From contig CAVUMR010000002.1 in assembly GCA_963742715.1 (NCBI GenBank), positions 2,356,001 to 2,420,000 on the forward strand: DNA of 64,000 nt, written 5' to 3'. The position numbers and the translations under genes are program-made. Shown here piece after piece: positions 42,347 through 51,195 of the stretch. The notes under the pieces were generated by a model. That model made no database searches and was not told where the DNA came from. It saw only the letters and a program-made list of their open reading frames with translations. Position 1 is the stretch's first letter. Each line of letters opens with the position of its first letter. The DNA comes from CAVUMR01 sp963742715. Lineage in GTDB: Bacteria > Actinomycetota > Actinomycetes > Mycobacteriales > Micromonosporaceae.

Positions 42347-42850
42347 TCAGAACGGCAGGGGCCCTTCGTTGTCGTCCGGGGTGAAGGTGCCGATCTCCCG
42401 GAGCGTGTGCATCTTGTCCCGGCCGCGCTCGATCGTACTGATCGCCCGGTGCAGCACCCGCTCGAAGTTGGACAGGGTCGTGTCGACGTACGCCTCGACC
42501 TCCTCCCGCAGGCGCTGCGCCTCGTCCCGCGATTCCGCCACGATCCGGTTGCCCTCATGCTCGGCGGATACCGTGATCTCGTTGGCCGAGACCAGCCTGG
42601 CGTGTTCGGCCTCACCTTCGGCGATGATGCGCTGCGCCTCATGCTGGCCGGCCGCGATGATCTTGTCGCGCTCGTCGAGCAGGGCCTGCGAGCGGCGTAC
42701 CTCGATCGGCAGCTCACCCCGCAGTTCCTCGAGCATCGCCATCAACTCGGCCCGGTCCATCATGCAGTTGCGCGACATCGGCACCGACCGGGCTGCCTCG
42801 ACATAGGCGAGGATCTCGTCGATACGGTCGAGCGGGTCCACCCCGTTCAC
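42347..42850 (-). CDS. DivIVA-like coiled-coil protein
   Basis: The GTG at 42850 follows AGGGGAGC and gives NGVDPLDRIDEILAYVEAAR, the normal start of this actinobacterial family. The 167-residue product is almost all coiled coil with SRNCMMDRAELMAMLEELRG and heptad repeats, ending near TLREIGTFTPDDNEGPLPF. Annotated in databases variously as DivIVA-like or F0 subunit B-like. It is found between coaD and DUF177 in Streptomyces and Micromonospora and may act at the pole or membrane; this is inference. A 281-bp gap upstream holds no visible gene. Confidence 0.85.
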   Translation of the reverse strand: MNGVDPLDRIDEILAYVEAARSVPMSRNCMMDRAELMAMLEELRGELPIEVRRSQALLDERDKIIAAGQHEAQRIIAEGEAEHARLVSANEITVSAEHEGNRIVAESRDEAQRLREEVEAYVDTTLSNFERVLHRAISTIERGRDKMHTLREIGTFTPDDNEGPLPF

Positions 42851-43131
42851 GCTCCCCTGAAATAAATCGCGGCACCCGCCGCGGTACTCAGCAACCTCCT
42901 GGCAGAAGGCACTGCCGAGCAAGGTGTCTGCCAGAAGTGTGTCAGCGTCAGGTTGAACTCAGGCCGCTGCCCCGCCGAGTGTCGGCGGGTTCGATCATCG
43001 TGGGCGGGCATTGCGGCCGCGCCGTTTCGGCGCCGATCGGGTCACATCCGGACAGCTCGGGCACCGCTCGGACTCCGGACCACGACGGCCCGGCGGTCCG
43101 CACCGGCGCCCGCGCGCACCCGGCCGAGCGG

Positions 43132-43620
43132 TCAGCCGGCCTCCACGCCGCCGAGCCGGGCGACCAACTGGCTGGCGACCACGTCAGGTACGTGCGGGGT
43201 GATGTCGCCGCCCCACTTCACCACGTCCTTGACCAGGCTCGACGACAGGAAGGAGTACAACGGGTTGGTCGGCATGAACAGGGTCTCGATCCCGGCCAGC
43301 CCATGGTTCATCTGGGCCATCTGCAGCTCGTAGTCGAAGTCGCTGACCGCCCGGAGACCCTTCACGATCACCGAGATGCCGTTCCGCCGGCAGTAGTCGA
43401 CGACCAGCCCCTGGAACGAGTCGACCCGGACATTCGGGTACTCCGACGTCACCTCGCGCAGCATGTCCATGCGTTCCTCGATGGTGAACACGCCTGCCTT
43501 GGTCTGGTTGACGAACACCGCGACCACCACCTCGTCGTACAGCCGGCTGGCCCGACCGACGATGTCGAGGTGTCCATTGGTGACCGGATCGAAGGAGCCG
43601 GGGCACACCGCACGCTTCAC
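43132..43620 (-). CDS. coaD: Phosphopantetheine adenylyltransferase
   Basis: Fourth step of coenzyme A synthesis. 162 residues starting VKRAVCPGSFDPVTNGHLDI, with the T/HxGH-type nucleotide motif, RMDMLREVTSEYPNV, VIVKGLRAVSDFDYELQMAQ and the SSSLVKDVVKWGGDI end. The GTG at 43620 overlaps the rsmD stop (GTGA). rsmD-coaD is a conserved pair. Confidence 0.97.
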   Translation of the reverse strand: MKRAVCPGSFDPVTNGHLDIVGRASRLYDEVVVAVFVNQTKAGVFTIEERMDMLREVTSEYPNVRVDSFQGLVVDYCRRNGISVIVKGLRAVSDFDYELQMAQMNHGLAGIETLFMPTNPLYSFLSSSLVKDVVKWGGDITPHVPDVVASQLVARLGGVEAG

Positions 43621-44177
43621 GATGCGCGACCGTACCAAAGGGCGGTCTCGCCGTACTGCCGAGAGCGCACCGGAAGGATGCCGGTCACCCAACCGAACTC
43701 GCCGGACCGGGTACCGCGCTCGACCACCACCAGCGCCTCCGGGGCCAGCCACCCGTGCTCGACCAGGCCGGTCAGCACGTCCGCGACCGCGCTGTCCGGT
43801 ACCGCGTACGGCGGGTCGACGAACACCACGTCGTACGGCTGGGCAGCCGGCTGCGCGACGACCTGCTCGACCGGTACCGGCCGCAGCTCCGCCCGGTCCG
43901 CCACGCCGAGGGTCGCGAGGTTGCGCCGGATCACCTGGGCCGCCCGCCGCTCGGATTCCACCAGCAGTACGTGTGCCGCGCCCCGGGACGCCGCCTCCAG
44001 CCCGACCGCGCCGGAGCCGGCGTACAGGTCCGCCACCCGCGCGCCGTCCAGGTCGATCGCGCTGGTCAGCGCGCTGAACAACGCTTCCCGTACCCGGTCG
44101 GAGGTGGGCCGCGTGTCGCGGCCGGCGGGCACGGCGAGGCGCCGCCCGCCGTACTCCCCGCTGATGATCCGGGTCAC
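43617..44177 (-). CDS. rsmD: 16S rRNA (guanine966-N2)-methyltransferase
   Basis: 186 residues. MTRIISGEYGGRRLAVPAG and RPTSDRVREALFSAL are the RsmD opening; DLYAGSGAVGLEAASRGA is the SAM motif and VFVDPPYAVPD the catalytic NPPY-like motif. It begins 26 bp from a divergent kinase-like gene, so promoter elements must overlap. Translation is coupled to coaD. Confidence 0.96.
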   Translation of the reverse strand: MTRIISGEYGGRRLAVPAGRDTRPTSDRVREALFSALTSAIDLDGARVADLYAGSGAVGLEAASRGAAHVLLVESERRAAQVIRRNLATLGVADRAELRPVPVEQVVAQPAAQPYDVVFVDPPYAVPDSAVADVLTGLVEHGWLAPEALVVVERGTRSGEFGWVTGILPVRSRQYGETALWYGRAS

Positions 44178-44203
44178 CGCACGATTGTGCCGGCGCGGGC
44201 ATC

Positions 44204-44881
44204 ATGGACCGGATGCGGGTACGACCGGTCACCCCCGAGCTGCTCGTCGACGAGCTGGCCGAGCGGATCGACGCGCTGCCGGCCGCGGCTGGCGCCGCGG
44301 TACGCGTGGTCGTCGACGGGCCACCGCCGGCCCGGCCGGGACACCTCGCCGACGCGCTGGTCGATCCGCTCCGGTTGCGTGGCCGGCCGCCGCTGCGGGT
44401 GTCCGCCGGCTCGTTCCTGCGCGCCGCGTCGCTCCGGCTGGAGTACGGCCGGCACGATCCGGACTCGTACTACGACGACTGGCTCGACACCGGCGGGCTG
44501 ACCCGGGAGCTGCTCGATCCGCTCGGCCCGGACGGGACCGGCCGGTACCTGCCGTCGCTGTGGGACCCGGAGCTCGACCGGGCCACCCGCGCGGAGTACG
44601 AGCAGGCGCCGGACCGCGCGGTACTGCTGCTCGACGGGCACCTGCTGCTCGGCCGGTACCTGCCGGTCGAGTACACCGTGCACCTGTCCATGTCGGCCGC
44701 GGCGCTGGCCCGGCGCAGCGACCCGGAGCTGGCCTGGACGTTGCCGGCGTACGCCCGGTACACCGAGGAGGTCGATCCGGAGCGGGTCGCGGACACGGTG
44801 GTGCGCTGCGACGACCCGCGCCATCCGGCGCTGGTGGAGGAGGTCAGCCCTTTTCCAGGTACTCCGCGCGCTCCTCGGTGA
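44204..44881 (+). CDS. Uridine kinase-like protein with degenerate P-loop
   Basis: 225 residues resembling actinobacterial proteins annotated as uridine kinase. The region that should be a Walker A loop reads VVVDGPPPARPGHLADAL and lacks the GxxxxGK(S/T) pattern. Other parts fit the fold: YYDDWLDTGGL, VLLLDGHLLLGRYLP and LSMSAAALARR. It may be an inactive or repurposed paralogue. The start is 26 bp from rsmD and the 3' end overlaps the convergent recG by 38 bp. The ATG at 44204 or 44213 (MRVRPVTP) may be used. Confidence 0.72.
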   Translation: MDRMRVRPVTPELLVDELAERIDALPAAAGAAVRVVVDGPPPARPGHLADALVDPLRLRGRPPLRVSAGSFLRAASLRLEYGRHDPDSYYDDWLDTGGLTRELLDPLGPDGTGRYLPSLWDPELDRATRAEYEQAPDRAVLLLDGHLLLGRYLPVEYTVHLSMSAAALARRSDPELAWTLPAYARYTEEVDPERVADTVVRCDDPRHPALVEEVSPFPGTPRAPR

Positions 44882-47057
44882 CCAGCGCGGCCACCGTGTC
44901 GGCGAGCAGCGGATGTCCGGTCAACTCCGGATCGGCCTCGACCAGCTCGATCGCCTCGATCCGCGCCTCACCGATCAGGTCGGCGTCCCGGAGCAGGGAC
45001 AGCAGTTTGATGTGGGACTGCCGGCCGGACTGTACGGCGCCGAGCACGTCCCCCTCCCGACGCTGCTCCAGATCCAGCTCGGCCAGCCGGAACCCGTCCA
45101 GCGTGCAGGCGACCGCCTCCAGCCGCTCCCGCGCGGGCGTACCCTCCGCGGCGTCGGTGACCAGCAGGCACAGCCCGGGCGCGACGCCCCGGCCGACCCG
45201 GCCCCGGAGCTGGTGCAGCTGGGACACCCCGAACCGGTCGGCGTCCATCACCACCATCATCGTGGCGTTCGGTACGTCGACGCCGACCTCCACCACCGTG
45301 GTGGCGACCAGCGCGTCGAGCCGGCCGGCGGCGAACTCGCTCATCACGGCGTCCTTCTCGTCCGCCGGCAGCCGCCCGTGCAGTACCCCGATCCGCAGGT
45401 CGTGCAGCGGCCCCTCGGCCAGCATCGGCGCGATGTCGAGCACGGACAGCGGCGGTCGCTGCGGCTCCTCCGCGTCCGGGTCGCTGTCGAGGATCGAGCG
45501 GACCAGCTCCCCGACGTCGTCCGGCGCGGCCGTCTCGCCGATCCGGGGGCACACGACGTACGCCTGATGGCCGCCCTTGACCTCTTCGCGGAGCCGCTGC
45601 CAGGCGCGGGCGAGCCAGCGCTCCTCGCCGGTCGGTACCACGAAGCTGGTGATCGGCGACCGGCCCCGCGGCAACTCGGTCAGCGCGCTCACCTCGAGGT
45701 CGCCGTACACCGTCATGGCGACCGTGCGCGGGATCGGGGTCGCGGTCATCACCAGTACGTGCGGCGGGAAGTCGGCCTTGTCGCGCAGCGCGTCCCGCTG
45801 CTCCACGCCGAACCGGTGCTGCTCGTCCACCACCACCAGGCCGAGATCGCGGAACTCCACCGACTCGTACAGCAGTGCGTGCGTGCCGACCACGATGCCG
45901 GCCGTACCGTCGGCGATCTCGGCGAGCACCCGGCGCCGGGCGGCCGAGCCGAGCGACCCGGTCAGCAGGGTGACCCGGGTGCCGTCCGCGGCGCCGTCGA
46001 GCTCGCCGGCCCGGCCGAGCGGTCCGAGCAGGTCGGCCACGCTCCGGTAGTGCTGGGTGGCGAGCACCTCGGTGGGCGCGAGCAGCGCGGCCTGACCGCC
46101 CGAGTCGACCACCTGCAGCATCGCGCGCAGCGCCACCACGGTCTTGCCGGAACCGACCTCGCCCTGCAGCAACCGGTGCATCGGGTGCGCCACCGCGAGG
46201 TCGGCCGCCACCGCGTCACCGACCTCGCGCTGCCCGTCGGTCAGCGTGAACGGCAGCCGCTTCTCGAACGCGGCCAGCAGGCCGTCGTCCCGGCCCGGAC
46301 GCGGCTTGGCCGGCCAGTCGGCCGAGCGCACTTTCCGCTGTACGAGCGTGACTTGCAGCGCGAACGCCTCGTCCCACTTGAGCCGGCGGCGGGCCTTGGC
46401 CAGGTCCTCGCGGGTTTCCGGCCGGTGGATGTTCCGCAGCGCGGTGTGCAGGTCGACCAGATTGCGCCGGGCCCGTAGACCGGACGGCAGCGGATCCGGC
46501 AGCGGCTCGAGCGTGTCCAGCGCGACCCGTACCGCCTTGGCGACCACCCAGGTCTTGATCGCCGCGGTGATCGAGTACACCGGTACGAGCGCCCCGGCGA
46601 ACTCTTCGAGCTCCTCCGCCGCCTGTGGCGAGTCCGGGTCCGGAACCGAATCCGGGAACAGCCGGTAGTCCGGGCTGTTCAGTTGCCGCTTGCCCCGGTA
46701 CACGCTCACCTTGCCGGCGAACAGGCCCCACCGGCCGACGCGCAGCTCACGGTCGCGCCATGACTGGTTGAAGAACGTCAGGCTCAGCGAGCGCCGGCCG
46801 TCGCTGACCACTATCTCGAGGAGGCTGCCGCGGCGCTGCCGCATTGTCCGCTTGTTGACGGCCTTGATCTCGGCCATCACGGTGACGTACTCGCCGACGG
46901 CCAGCGAGGACAGGTCGGTGTGCTCACCGCGTTCGACATGCCGGCGGGGGAAGTGCCAGAGCAGATCCCCGACCGTACGCAGTTTCAGCGCCTCCCCCAG
47001 CGCCTTCGCGGTGGTCTCCCCGACCACGGCACGCAGCGGTGTCTGCAGGTTCGCCAT
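44844..47057 (-). CDS. recG: ATP-dependent DNA helicase RecG
   Basis: Branched-DNA helicase for fork reversal and recombination. 737 residues from ATG 47057. The N-terminal wedge domain holds an OB fold (EYVTVMAEIKAVNKRTMRQR). Helicase motifs: I LLQGEVGSGKTVVALR, II LVVVDEQHRFGVEQRD, III VLVMTATPIPRT, then the C-terminal lobe with LVATTVVEVGVDVPNATMMV and QLHQLRGRVGRG. The C-terminal motif RREGDVLGAVQSGRQS matches RecG. It is 5 bp from the DAK2 gene. Confidence 0.97.
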   Translation of the reverse strand: MANLQTPLRAVVGETTAKALGEALKLRTVGDLLWHFPRRHVERGEHTDLSSLAVGEYVTVMAEIKAVNKRTMRQRRGSLLEIVVSDGRRSLSLTFFNQSWRDRELRVGRWGLFAGKVSVYRGKRQLNSPDYRLFPDSVPDPDSPQAAEELEEFAGALVPVYSITAAIKTWVVAKAVRVALDTLEPLPDPLPSGLRARRNLVDLHTALRNIHRPETREDLAKARRRLKWDEAFALQVTLVQRKVRSADWPAKPRPGRDDGLLAAFEKRLPFTLTDGQREVGDAVAADLAVAHPMHRLLQGEVGSGKTVVALRAMLQVVDSGGQAALLAPTEVLATQHYRSVADLLGPLGRAGELDGAADGTRVTLLTGSLGSAARRRVLAEIADGTAGIVVGTHALLYESVEFRDLGLVVVDEQHRFGVEQRDALRDKADFPPHVLVMTATPIPRTVAMTVYGDLEVSALTELPRGRSPITSFVVPTGEERWLARAWQRLREEVKGGHQAYVVCPRIGETAAPDDVGELVRSILDSDPDAEEPQRPPLSVLDIAPMLAEGPLHDLRIGVLHGRLPADEKDAVMSEFAAGRLDALVATTVVEVGVDVPNATMMVVMDADRFGVSQLHQLRGRVGRGVAPGLCLLVTDAAEGTPARERLEAVACTLDGFRLAELDLEQRREGDVLGAVQSGRQSHIKLLSLLRDADLIGEARIEAIELVEADPELTGHPLLADTVAALVTEERAEYLEKG

Positions 47058-47062
47058 CGCGG

Positions 47063-48892
47063 CTACTCCACCCCCACCAGCAGTGGGTAATGCGGCTGCC
47101 CACCGTCGTACACCTGCACCTCGACGAACGGCCAGCGGCGCGCGAGCTGCCGTTCGAGCGTCTCGCGCAACTCGGCCGGGGCCTGCTCGCCGATCACCAG
47201 CGTGACCAGTTCCCCACCGCCGGCCAGCAGCCGGTCCAGCAGGTCGACGCTGCTGCCGACCAGGTCGGCCCCGACCAGCACCACCTCGTCCTCCACCAGC
47301 CCCAACACGTCGCCGGGCCGGCACCGACCGGCGATGGTCAACGCTTCCCGGGAGGCGACGGTGATCTCGGCGTACCGGCAGGCGCCGGCCGCCTCCGCCA
47401 TCGCGATCACGTCGTCGGAGAACCGGCGGGAGGTATCGCGTACCGCCAGCGCGGCCAGCGCCTGCACCGGCGAGCGGGTCGGGATCACGCTGACCGTGAC
47501 ACCGTCCGCCCGGGCCTCACCGGCGGCCAGGTCGGCTACCGCCCGGACGTCGCGGTCATTCGGGAGTACCACGACGTGACCGGCGCGGGTGGCCCGGATC
47601 GCGTCGAGCAGGTGGGCGGTGGACGGCCGGTTCCCGGCGCTGCCGGTCACCACCGTGGCGCCCTCGGCGCCGAGCAACGCGGCCAGACCGGGACCGGGTG
47701 CGACCACCACGACCGCGCGCGCGTCCGGATCGAACCCGTCGGGGCTCGACGCGGGTGCTCCGGCCGGCCCGGACGCCGCAAGCTCCGCGTCGCTGTGCGC
47801 GCTGCGCCCGGCGGCTTCCGGATGACTGTGGGCACCGGCCGGGCGGGCGTTGGCCTCGACCTGGTCGGCGAACCGGGTGACGGAGATGCGGTGCGGCCGG
47901 CCGGCCTCGACGCCGGCCTCGATGGCGGCGCCGACGTCATCGACGTGTACGTGCACGTTCCAGGTCGGTGCGGTGCCCTGGTTCCCAGCGGTGCCGGTTT
48001 CCTCCGCGGTGCCGGTGTCCTCTGCGGTGTCGGTACCGGTACCGATGATCACCAGCGAGTCGCCCAGCGCGGCCAGGGCTTCCCGGAGCTGCCCGATCGC
48101 GCTGTCCGGAGCGTCGAGCAGGTACTGCACCTCGTAGCCGTACCCGGACGACTCGTGCTGGCCGCCGTTATGGCTCGCTGGCGCGCTGGTTGCCTCCGCG
48201 GCGGTGCCGGCCGCGTCGGTCTCATGGGAGGCCTCGGTCTCATGGGAGGCCTCGGTCTCGTGGGAGGCCTCGCCGGTGACGACCGCCACCAGGGCGTCGA
48301 GCAGCACCACGAGCCCCCGGCCACCGGCGTCGACGACACCGGCCGTGGCCAGCGCCGGCAGCTGCTCGGGCGTACGGGCGAGCGCCCGCTCCGCCGCGCC
48401 CGCCGCCGCGCGCACCACGGCCACCAGCTCGTCCGTACCGGCGTCGCGCGCGGCCACGGCCGCGGCTCGGGCGACGGTCAGCACGGTGCCCTCGACCGGC
48501 TCGGCGACCGCGGCGTAACCGGCGTCGGCGGCCCGGTCGAGAGCAGCGGCGAACCGGTGGCCACCCGCGCTGGACTCCTCGCGCAGGGAGTCGGCGAGCC
48601 CGCGGAGCAACTGCGCGACGATCACACCGGAGTTTCCGCGCGCGCCGAGCAGGGCGGCCCGCGCCATGCACCGCAGTACGCCACCGAGCCGGTCTGCGGG
48701 TTCGTCGGCCAGCGCCTCGTGCGCCGCTGTCATGGTGAGCACGAGGTTGGTGCCGGTGTCGCCGTCGGGCACCGGGTACACATTCAGCTCGTCGATCTCT
48801 TTCTGGTGCCGGCGCAGCGCGCTCAGCCCGGCCGCGCACCAGCGTCGCGCCACGTCAGCGTCGAGGTGAGCGGAGACCCTGCCGTCCAACAC
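47063..48892 (-). CDS. DAK2/FakA-like phosphatase-domain protein
   Basis: 609 residues. The N-terminal DAK2 (DhaL) domain has ELNVYPVPDGDTGTNLVLTM and LLGARGNSGVIVAQLLRG, the nucleotide and Mg ligands of dihydroxyacetone kinase and fatty-acid kinase FakA. A middle and a DegV-adjacent C-terminal domain follow (VVVLPNDRDVRAVADLA, DEVVLVGADLVGSSVDLL). This matches the YloV/FakA group; function here is inferred as fatty-acid kinase. GTG 48892 (LDGRVSAHLDADVARRW) is chosen over 48961. A low-complexity linker carries three EASHET copies (18-bp units at 48218-48271) and a TAE/TGT run. Confidence 0.85.
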   Translation of the reverse strand: MLDGRVSAHLDADVARRWCAAGLSALRRHQKEIDELNVYPVPDGDTGTNLVLTMTAAHEALADEPADRLGGVLRCMARAALLGARGNSGVIVAQLLRGLADSLREESSAGGHRFAAALDRAADAGYAAVAEPVEGTVLTVARAAAVAARDAGTDELVAVVRAAAGAAERALARTPEQLPALATAGVVDAGGRGLVVLLDALVAVVTGEASHETEASHETEASHETDAAGTAAEATSAPASHNGGQHESSGYGYEVQYLLDAPDSAIGQLREALAALGDSLVIIGTGTDTAEDTGTAEETGTAGNQGTAPTWNVHVHVDDVGAAIEAGVEAGRPHRISVTRFADQVEANARPAGAHSHPEAAGRSAHSDAELAASGPAGAPASSPDGFDPDARAVVVVAPGPGLAALLGAEGATVVTGSAGNRPSTAHLLDAIRATRAGHVVVLPNDRDVRAVADLAAGEARADGVTVSVIPTRSPVQALAALAVRDTSRRFSDDVIAMAEAAGACRYAEITVASREALTIAGRCRPGDVLGLVEDEVVLVGADLVGSSVDLLDRLLAGGGELVTLVIGEQAPAELRETLERQLARRWPFVEVQVYDGGQPHYPLLVGVE

Positions 48893-48972
48893 GCTGCGAG
48901 CGTAGCTGTGCGGTCCGACACCGCGGATCACCCTGGTGGCGTGGTCCGCGACGGCCGCCATCCACGGGGCGT

Positions 48973-49003
48973 TTGGCGCCTGGATCGGCCGGTCGGGTAC
49001 CCT
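48973..49003 (+). promoter_or_regulatory. Possible promoter for rpmB
   Basis: TTGGCG (48973-48978) and TACCCT (48998-49003) are separated by 19 bp, upstream of rpmB in the divergent gap. The spacing is long but sequences fit actinobacterial housekeeping promoters. Tentative. Confidence 0.3.
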
Positions 49004-49116
49004 GTTCGGGTTGCCTCGGCGGACGAGTGCCGAGGGCGCCAGAGCGGCGAGAGATCAGATCTGCAACGGACCGGCCCGGCACCGCACCGACCGGTAAGCC
49101 AATCAGGAGACGACCC

Positions 49117-49305
49117 GTGGCCAGCGTGTGCGACGTCTGTGGCAAGAGGCCCGGTTTCGGCCACAACGTGTCCCACTCGCACCGGCGTACCAACCGCCGG
49201 TGGAACCCGAACATCCAGACAGTGCACGCTGAGGTCGGCGGTACCCGTCGGCGCATGCAGGTCTGCACCTCGTGCATCAAGGCGGGCAAGGTCGCCCGCG
49301 CGTAA
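49117..49305 (+). CDS. rpmB: 50S ribosomal protein L28
   Basis: 62 residues. GTG start with CAGGAGACG upstream; ASVCDVCGKRPGFGHNVSHS, then RRTNRRWNPNIQTVHAEV and RMQVCTSCIKAGKVARA. The four Cys (CxxC twice) show a zinc-binding form. It is divergent from the DAK2 gene, as in most actinobacteria, and ends in a strong hairpin. Confidence 0.97.
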   Translation: MASVCDVCGKRPGFGHNVSHSHRRTNRRWNPNIQTVHAEVGGTRRRMQVCTSCIKAGKVARA

Positions 49306-49363
49306 CTCCTCGGCGGCGCCGGGCCACCAGGCCTCGGACGCGGCCGGACAACTGACGTAAGCC

Positions 49364-49395
49364 GAACCGCCGGGCGGAACATCGCCCGGCGGTTC
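49364..49395. terminator. Strong hairpin between rpmB and the GNAT gene
   Basis: GAACCGCCGGGCG and CGCCCGGCGGTTC form a perfect 13-bp stem around GAACAT. It follows the rpmB stop by about 60 bp and sits between convergent genes, so it can serve both. There is no long T tract. Confidence 0.8.
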
Positions 49396-49454
49396 GCTGT
49401 GCACTGTGCGTTTGGAGAATCCGCCGCCGCGCGCCAGGGGAGTCGCCCCGCAGG

Positions 49455-49512
49455 GAGCCGGCCGCGCAGAGAGCCGGCCGCGCAGAGAGCCGGCCGCGCA
49501 GAGAGCCGGCCG
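49455..49512. repeat. 16-bp tandem repeat, about 3.6 copies
   Basis: GAGCCGGCCGCGCAGA repeats head to tail from 49455, three full copies and a partial one, in the rpmB-GNAT convergent gap. The GCCGGC core makes each a small palindrome. Confidence 0.9.
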
Positions 49513-49538
49513 TACTGAGAAACGCGCTGGACGACCCG

Positions 49539-50018
49539 CTAGAGCTCCCGGCCGAACGAGTGCACGCCCTGGTGATTCCGGTAGTAGCCGAAGTCCGGAA
49601 TCCGCTGGTAGCCGCACCGCTCGTACATCGCGATCGCCTCCGGCTGCAGCCAGCCGGTCTCCAGCACCATCCGCCGCTTGCCGGCGCTGCGCGCCGTGTT
49701 CTCCAGCTCGGCCAGTACCGCGCGGGCCACTCCCCGGCCGCGCACGGCCGGCGCGGTGTACATCCGCTTGATCTCCGCCGCGTCCTCCCCGTACGACCGC
49801 CAGGCACCGCAGCCGACCGGGGTGCCGTCGAGGTACGCGACCAGGAACAGCCCGCCCGGCGGTGCGAACGCGGCCGGGTCGACCGGGCTCTCGTCGCCGG
49901 GCCCGCCGTACCGTTCGCTGAGGTCGGCAAGGGTGGCGGCGATGAGCTGACTCGCGACCGGATGGTCGTACGGGGTCGGCGTGATGGTCAACGACGTGTT
50001 CGCGACATCCACGGCGGG
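49539..50018 (-). CDS. GNAT-family N-acetyltransferase
   Basis: About 159 residues. Acetyl-CoA binding motif A is IKRMYTAPAVRGRGVARAVL, followed by LETGWLQPEAIAMYERCGY and a typical C-terminal beta strand. The start is uncertain: GTG 50018 or 50009 both precede the first strand (ANTSLTITPTPYDHPVASQL), and an ATG at 50081 would overlap thiL. It lies just downstream of the broken thiL. The acetyl acceptor is unknown. Confidence 0.85.
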   Translation of the reverse strand, partial: PAVDVANTSLTITPTPYDHPVASQLIAATLADLSERYGGPGDESPVDPAAFAPPGGLFLVAYLDGTPVGCGAWRSYGEDAAEIKRMYTAPAVRGRGVARAVLAELENTARSAGKRRMVLETGWLQPEAIAMYERCGYQRIPDFGYYRNHQGVHSFGREL

Positions 50019-50055
50019 CACGATACGACAGCCGCCAGCGCGGGTCAGCCGGGTA

Positions 50056-50997
50056 TCAGGTGCGGAAGTGATCCCAGCCACCCGGGCCGGTGTACGCCTC
50101 GCCGTCGACGGTCACGCCGGTGCCGGGCTGTACCGCGCCGATCACCTGCCAGCCGTCCGGCAGGGCGGTACCGGCCGGGAAGGTGGCCGCGAGCGCGTGG
50201 TCGTCACCGCCGGCGAGCAGCCACGGGTGCGGGTCGACGCTCAACGCGGTCGCGATGTCGCGCAACTGCTCGGGCACCACGAACGCGTCCCGGCGCAGGT
50301 CGATGCCGACCCCGCTGGCCGTCGCGATGTGGCCCAGGTCGGAGACCAGGCCGTCGGACACGTCGATCATCGCGGTGGCGCCGGCCCGGGCCGCGGCCGG
50401 ACCGGCCGGATAGGGCGGAAGCGGGCGCGCGTACGCCTCGACCAGCGCGCGCGGCGACCGGAAGCCGTGGGACAGCACGGCGTACCCGGCGGCGGCCTAA
50501 CCGAGCCGGCCGGCGACCGCGACCACGTCGCCGGTACGCGCGCCGGAGCGCAGCACCGGTCGCCCACCGGCCAGGTCGCCGAGCGCGGTGACCGCGATGG
50601 TGAGGGTCGGACTGGCCGACACGTCGCCACCGACCACCGCGGCGCCGACCAGCGCGGCCTCGGCCGACAGCCCGTCCGCGAGTTGCTCGGTCCAGCCAGC
50701 GTCCAGGTCGGGCGGGCAGCACAGGCACACCAGCAACGCGGTCGGAGTGGCGCCCATCGCGACGATGTCGGCCAGGTTGGCGGCTGCCGCGCGGTGCCCG
50801 ATGTCGGTGGCGCTGGACCAGTCCCGGCGGAAATGCCGGCCGTCGACCAGCACGTCCGTACTCGCCACCACCCGTCCGTCCGGCGCGGTCACCACGGCCG
50901 CGTCGTCGCCCGGCCCGACCAGACAGGCCGCCCCGGCGCCGAGTCGCGCGGTGATCCGGGCGATGAGGTCGAACTCGCCCGTACTTCCGACCGTCAT
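50056..50997 (-). pseudogene. thiL: thiamine-monophosphate kinase interrupted by an in-frame TAG
   Basis: ThiL phosphorylates thiamine monophosphate to the active diphosphate. From ATG 50997 the frame has TGEFDLIARITARLG, VGPGDDAAVV, STDVLVDGRHFRRDW and VVGGDVSASPTLTIAV, all canonical. At 50499-50497 an amber codon follows AVAGRLG, and the same frame resumes with AAAGYAVLSHGFRSPRALVE, MIDVSDGLVSDLG and LAGGDDHALAATFP to the normal end. Homologues usually have Trp (TGG) at this place, so one base change explains it. Either the gene is dead, the codon is suppressed, or the base is a sequencing error. Confidence 0.9.
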
Positions 50998-51195
50998 GCG
51001 CTGCCCTCTCGTCCGGTCGCCGGCCCGCCCGGCTCGCCCCCACGGCAACGCCGCTGCCTGCAATCATGTCCGGCAGCACACGCGGTGTCGTGATCGGTGT
51101 GCGGTACGTTCTCTTCCTACCCGGCTCCGGATCATCGGTACGGCGTCCGGCTCGGGTCGATGGCAGCGGATCGGGGACGGGCAAAGGAGCGTGTC

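Noticed and set aside
42937..45567. Plus-strand open frame of 876 codons over coaD, rsmD and recG
   Set aside because: Antisense and low-complexity; the minus strand holds well-recognised genes throughout.
47039..49360. Plus-strand 773-codon frame across the DAK2 gene
   Set aside because: Shadow of the DAK2 gene and of rpmB in another frame; rich in Arg, Gly and His with no motif.
50056..50478. A separate gene starting at GTG 50478
   Set aside because: It is the same frame as the thiL 5' part, with only the TAG and a few codons between. It contains the C-terminal half of ThiL, so it is better read as one broken gene.
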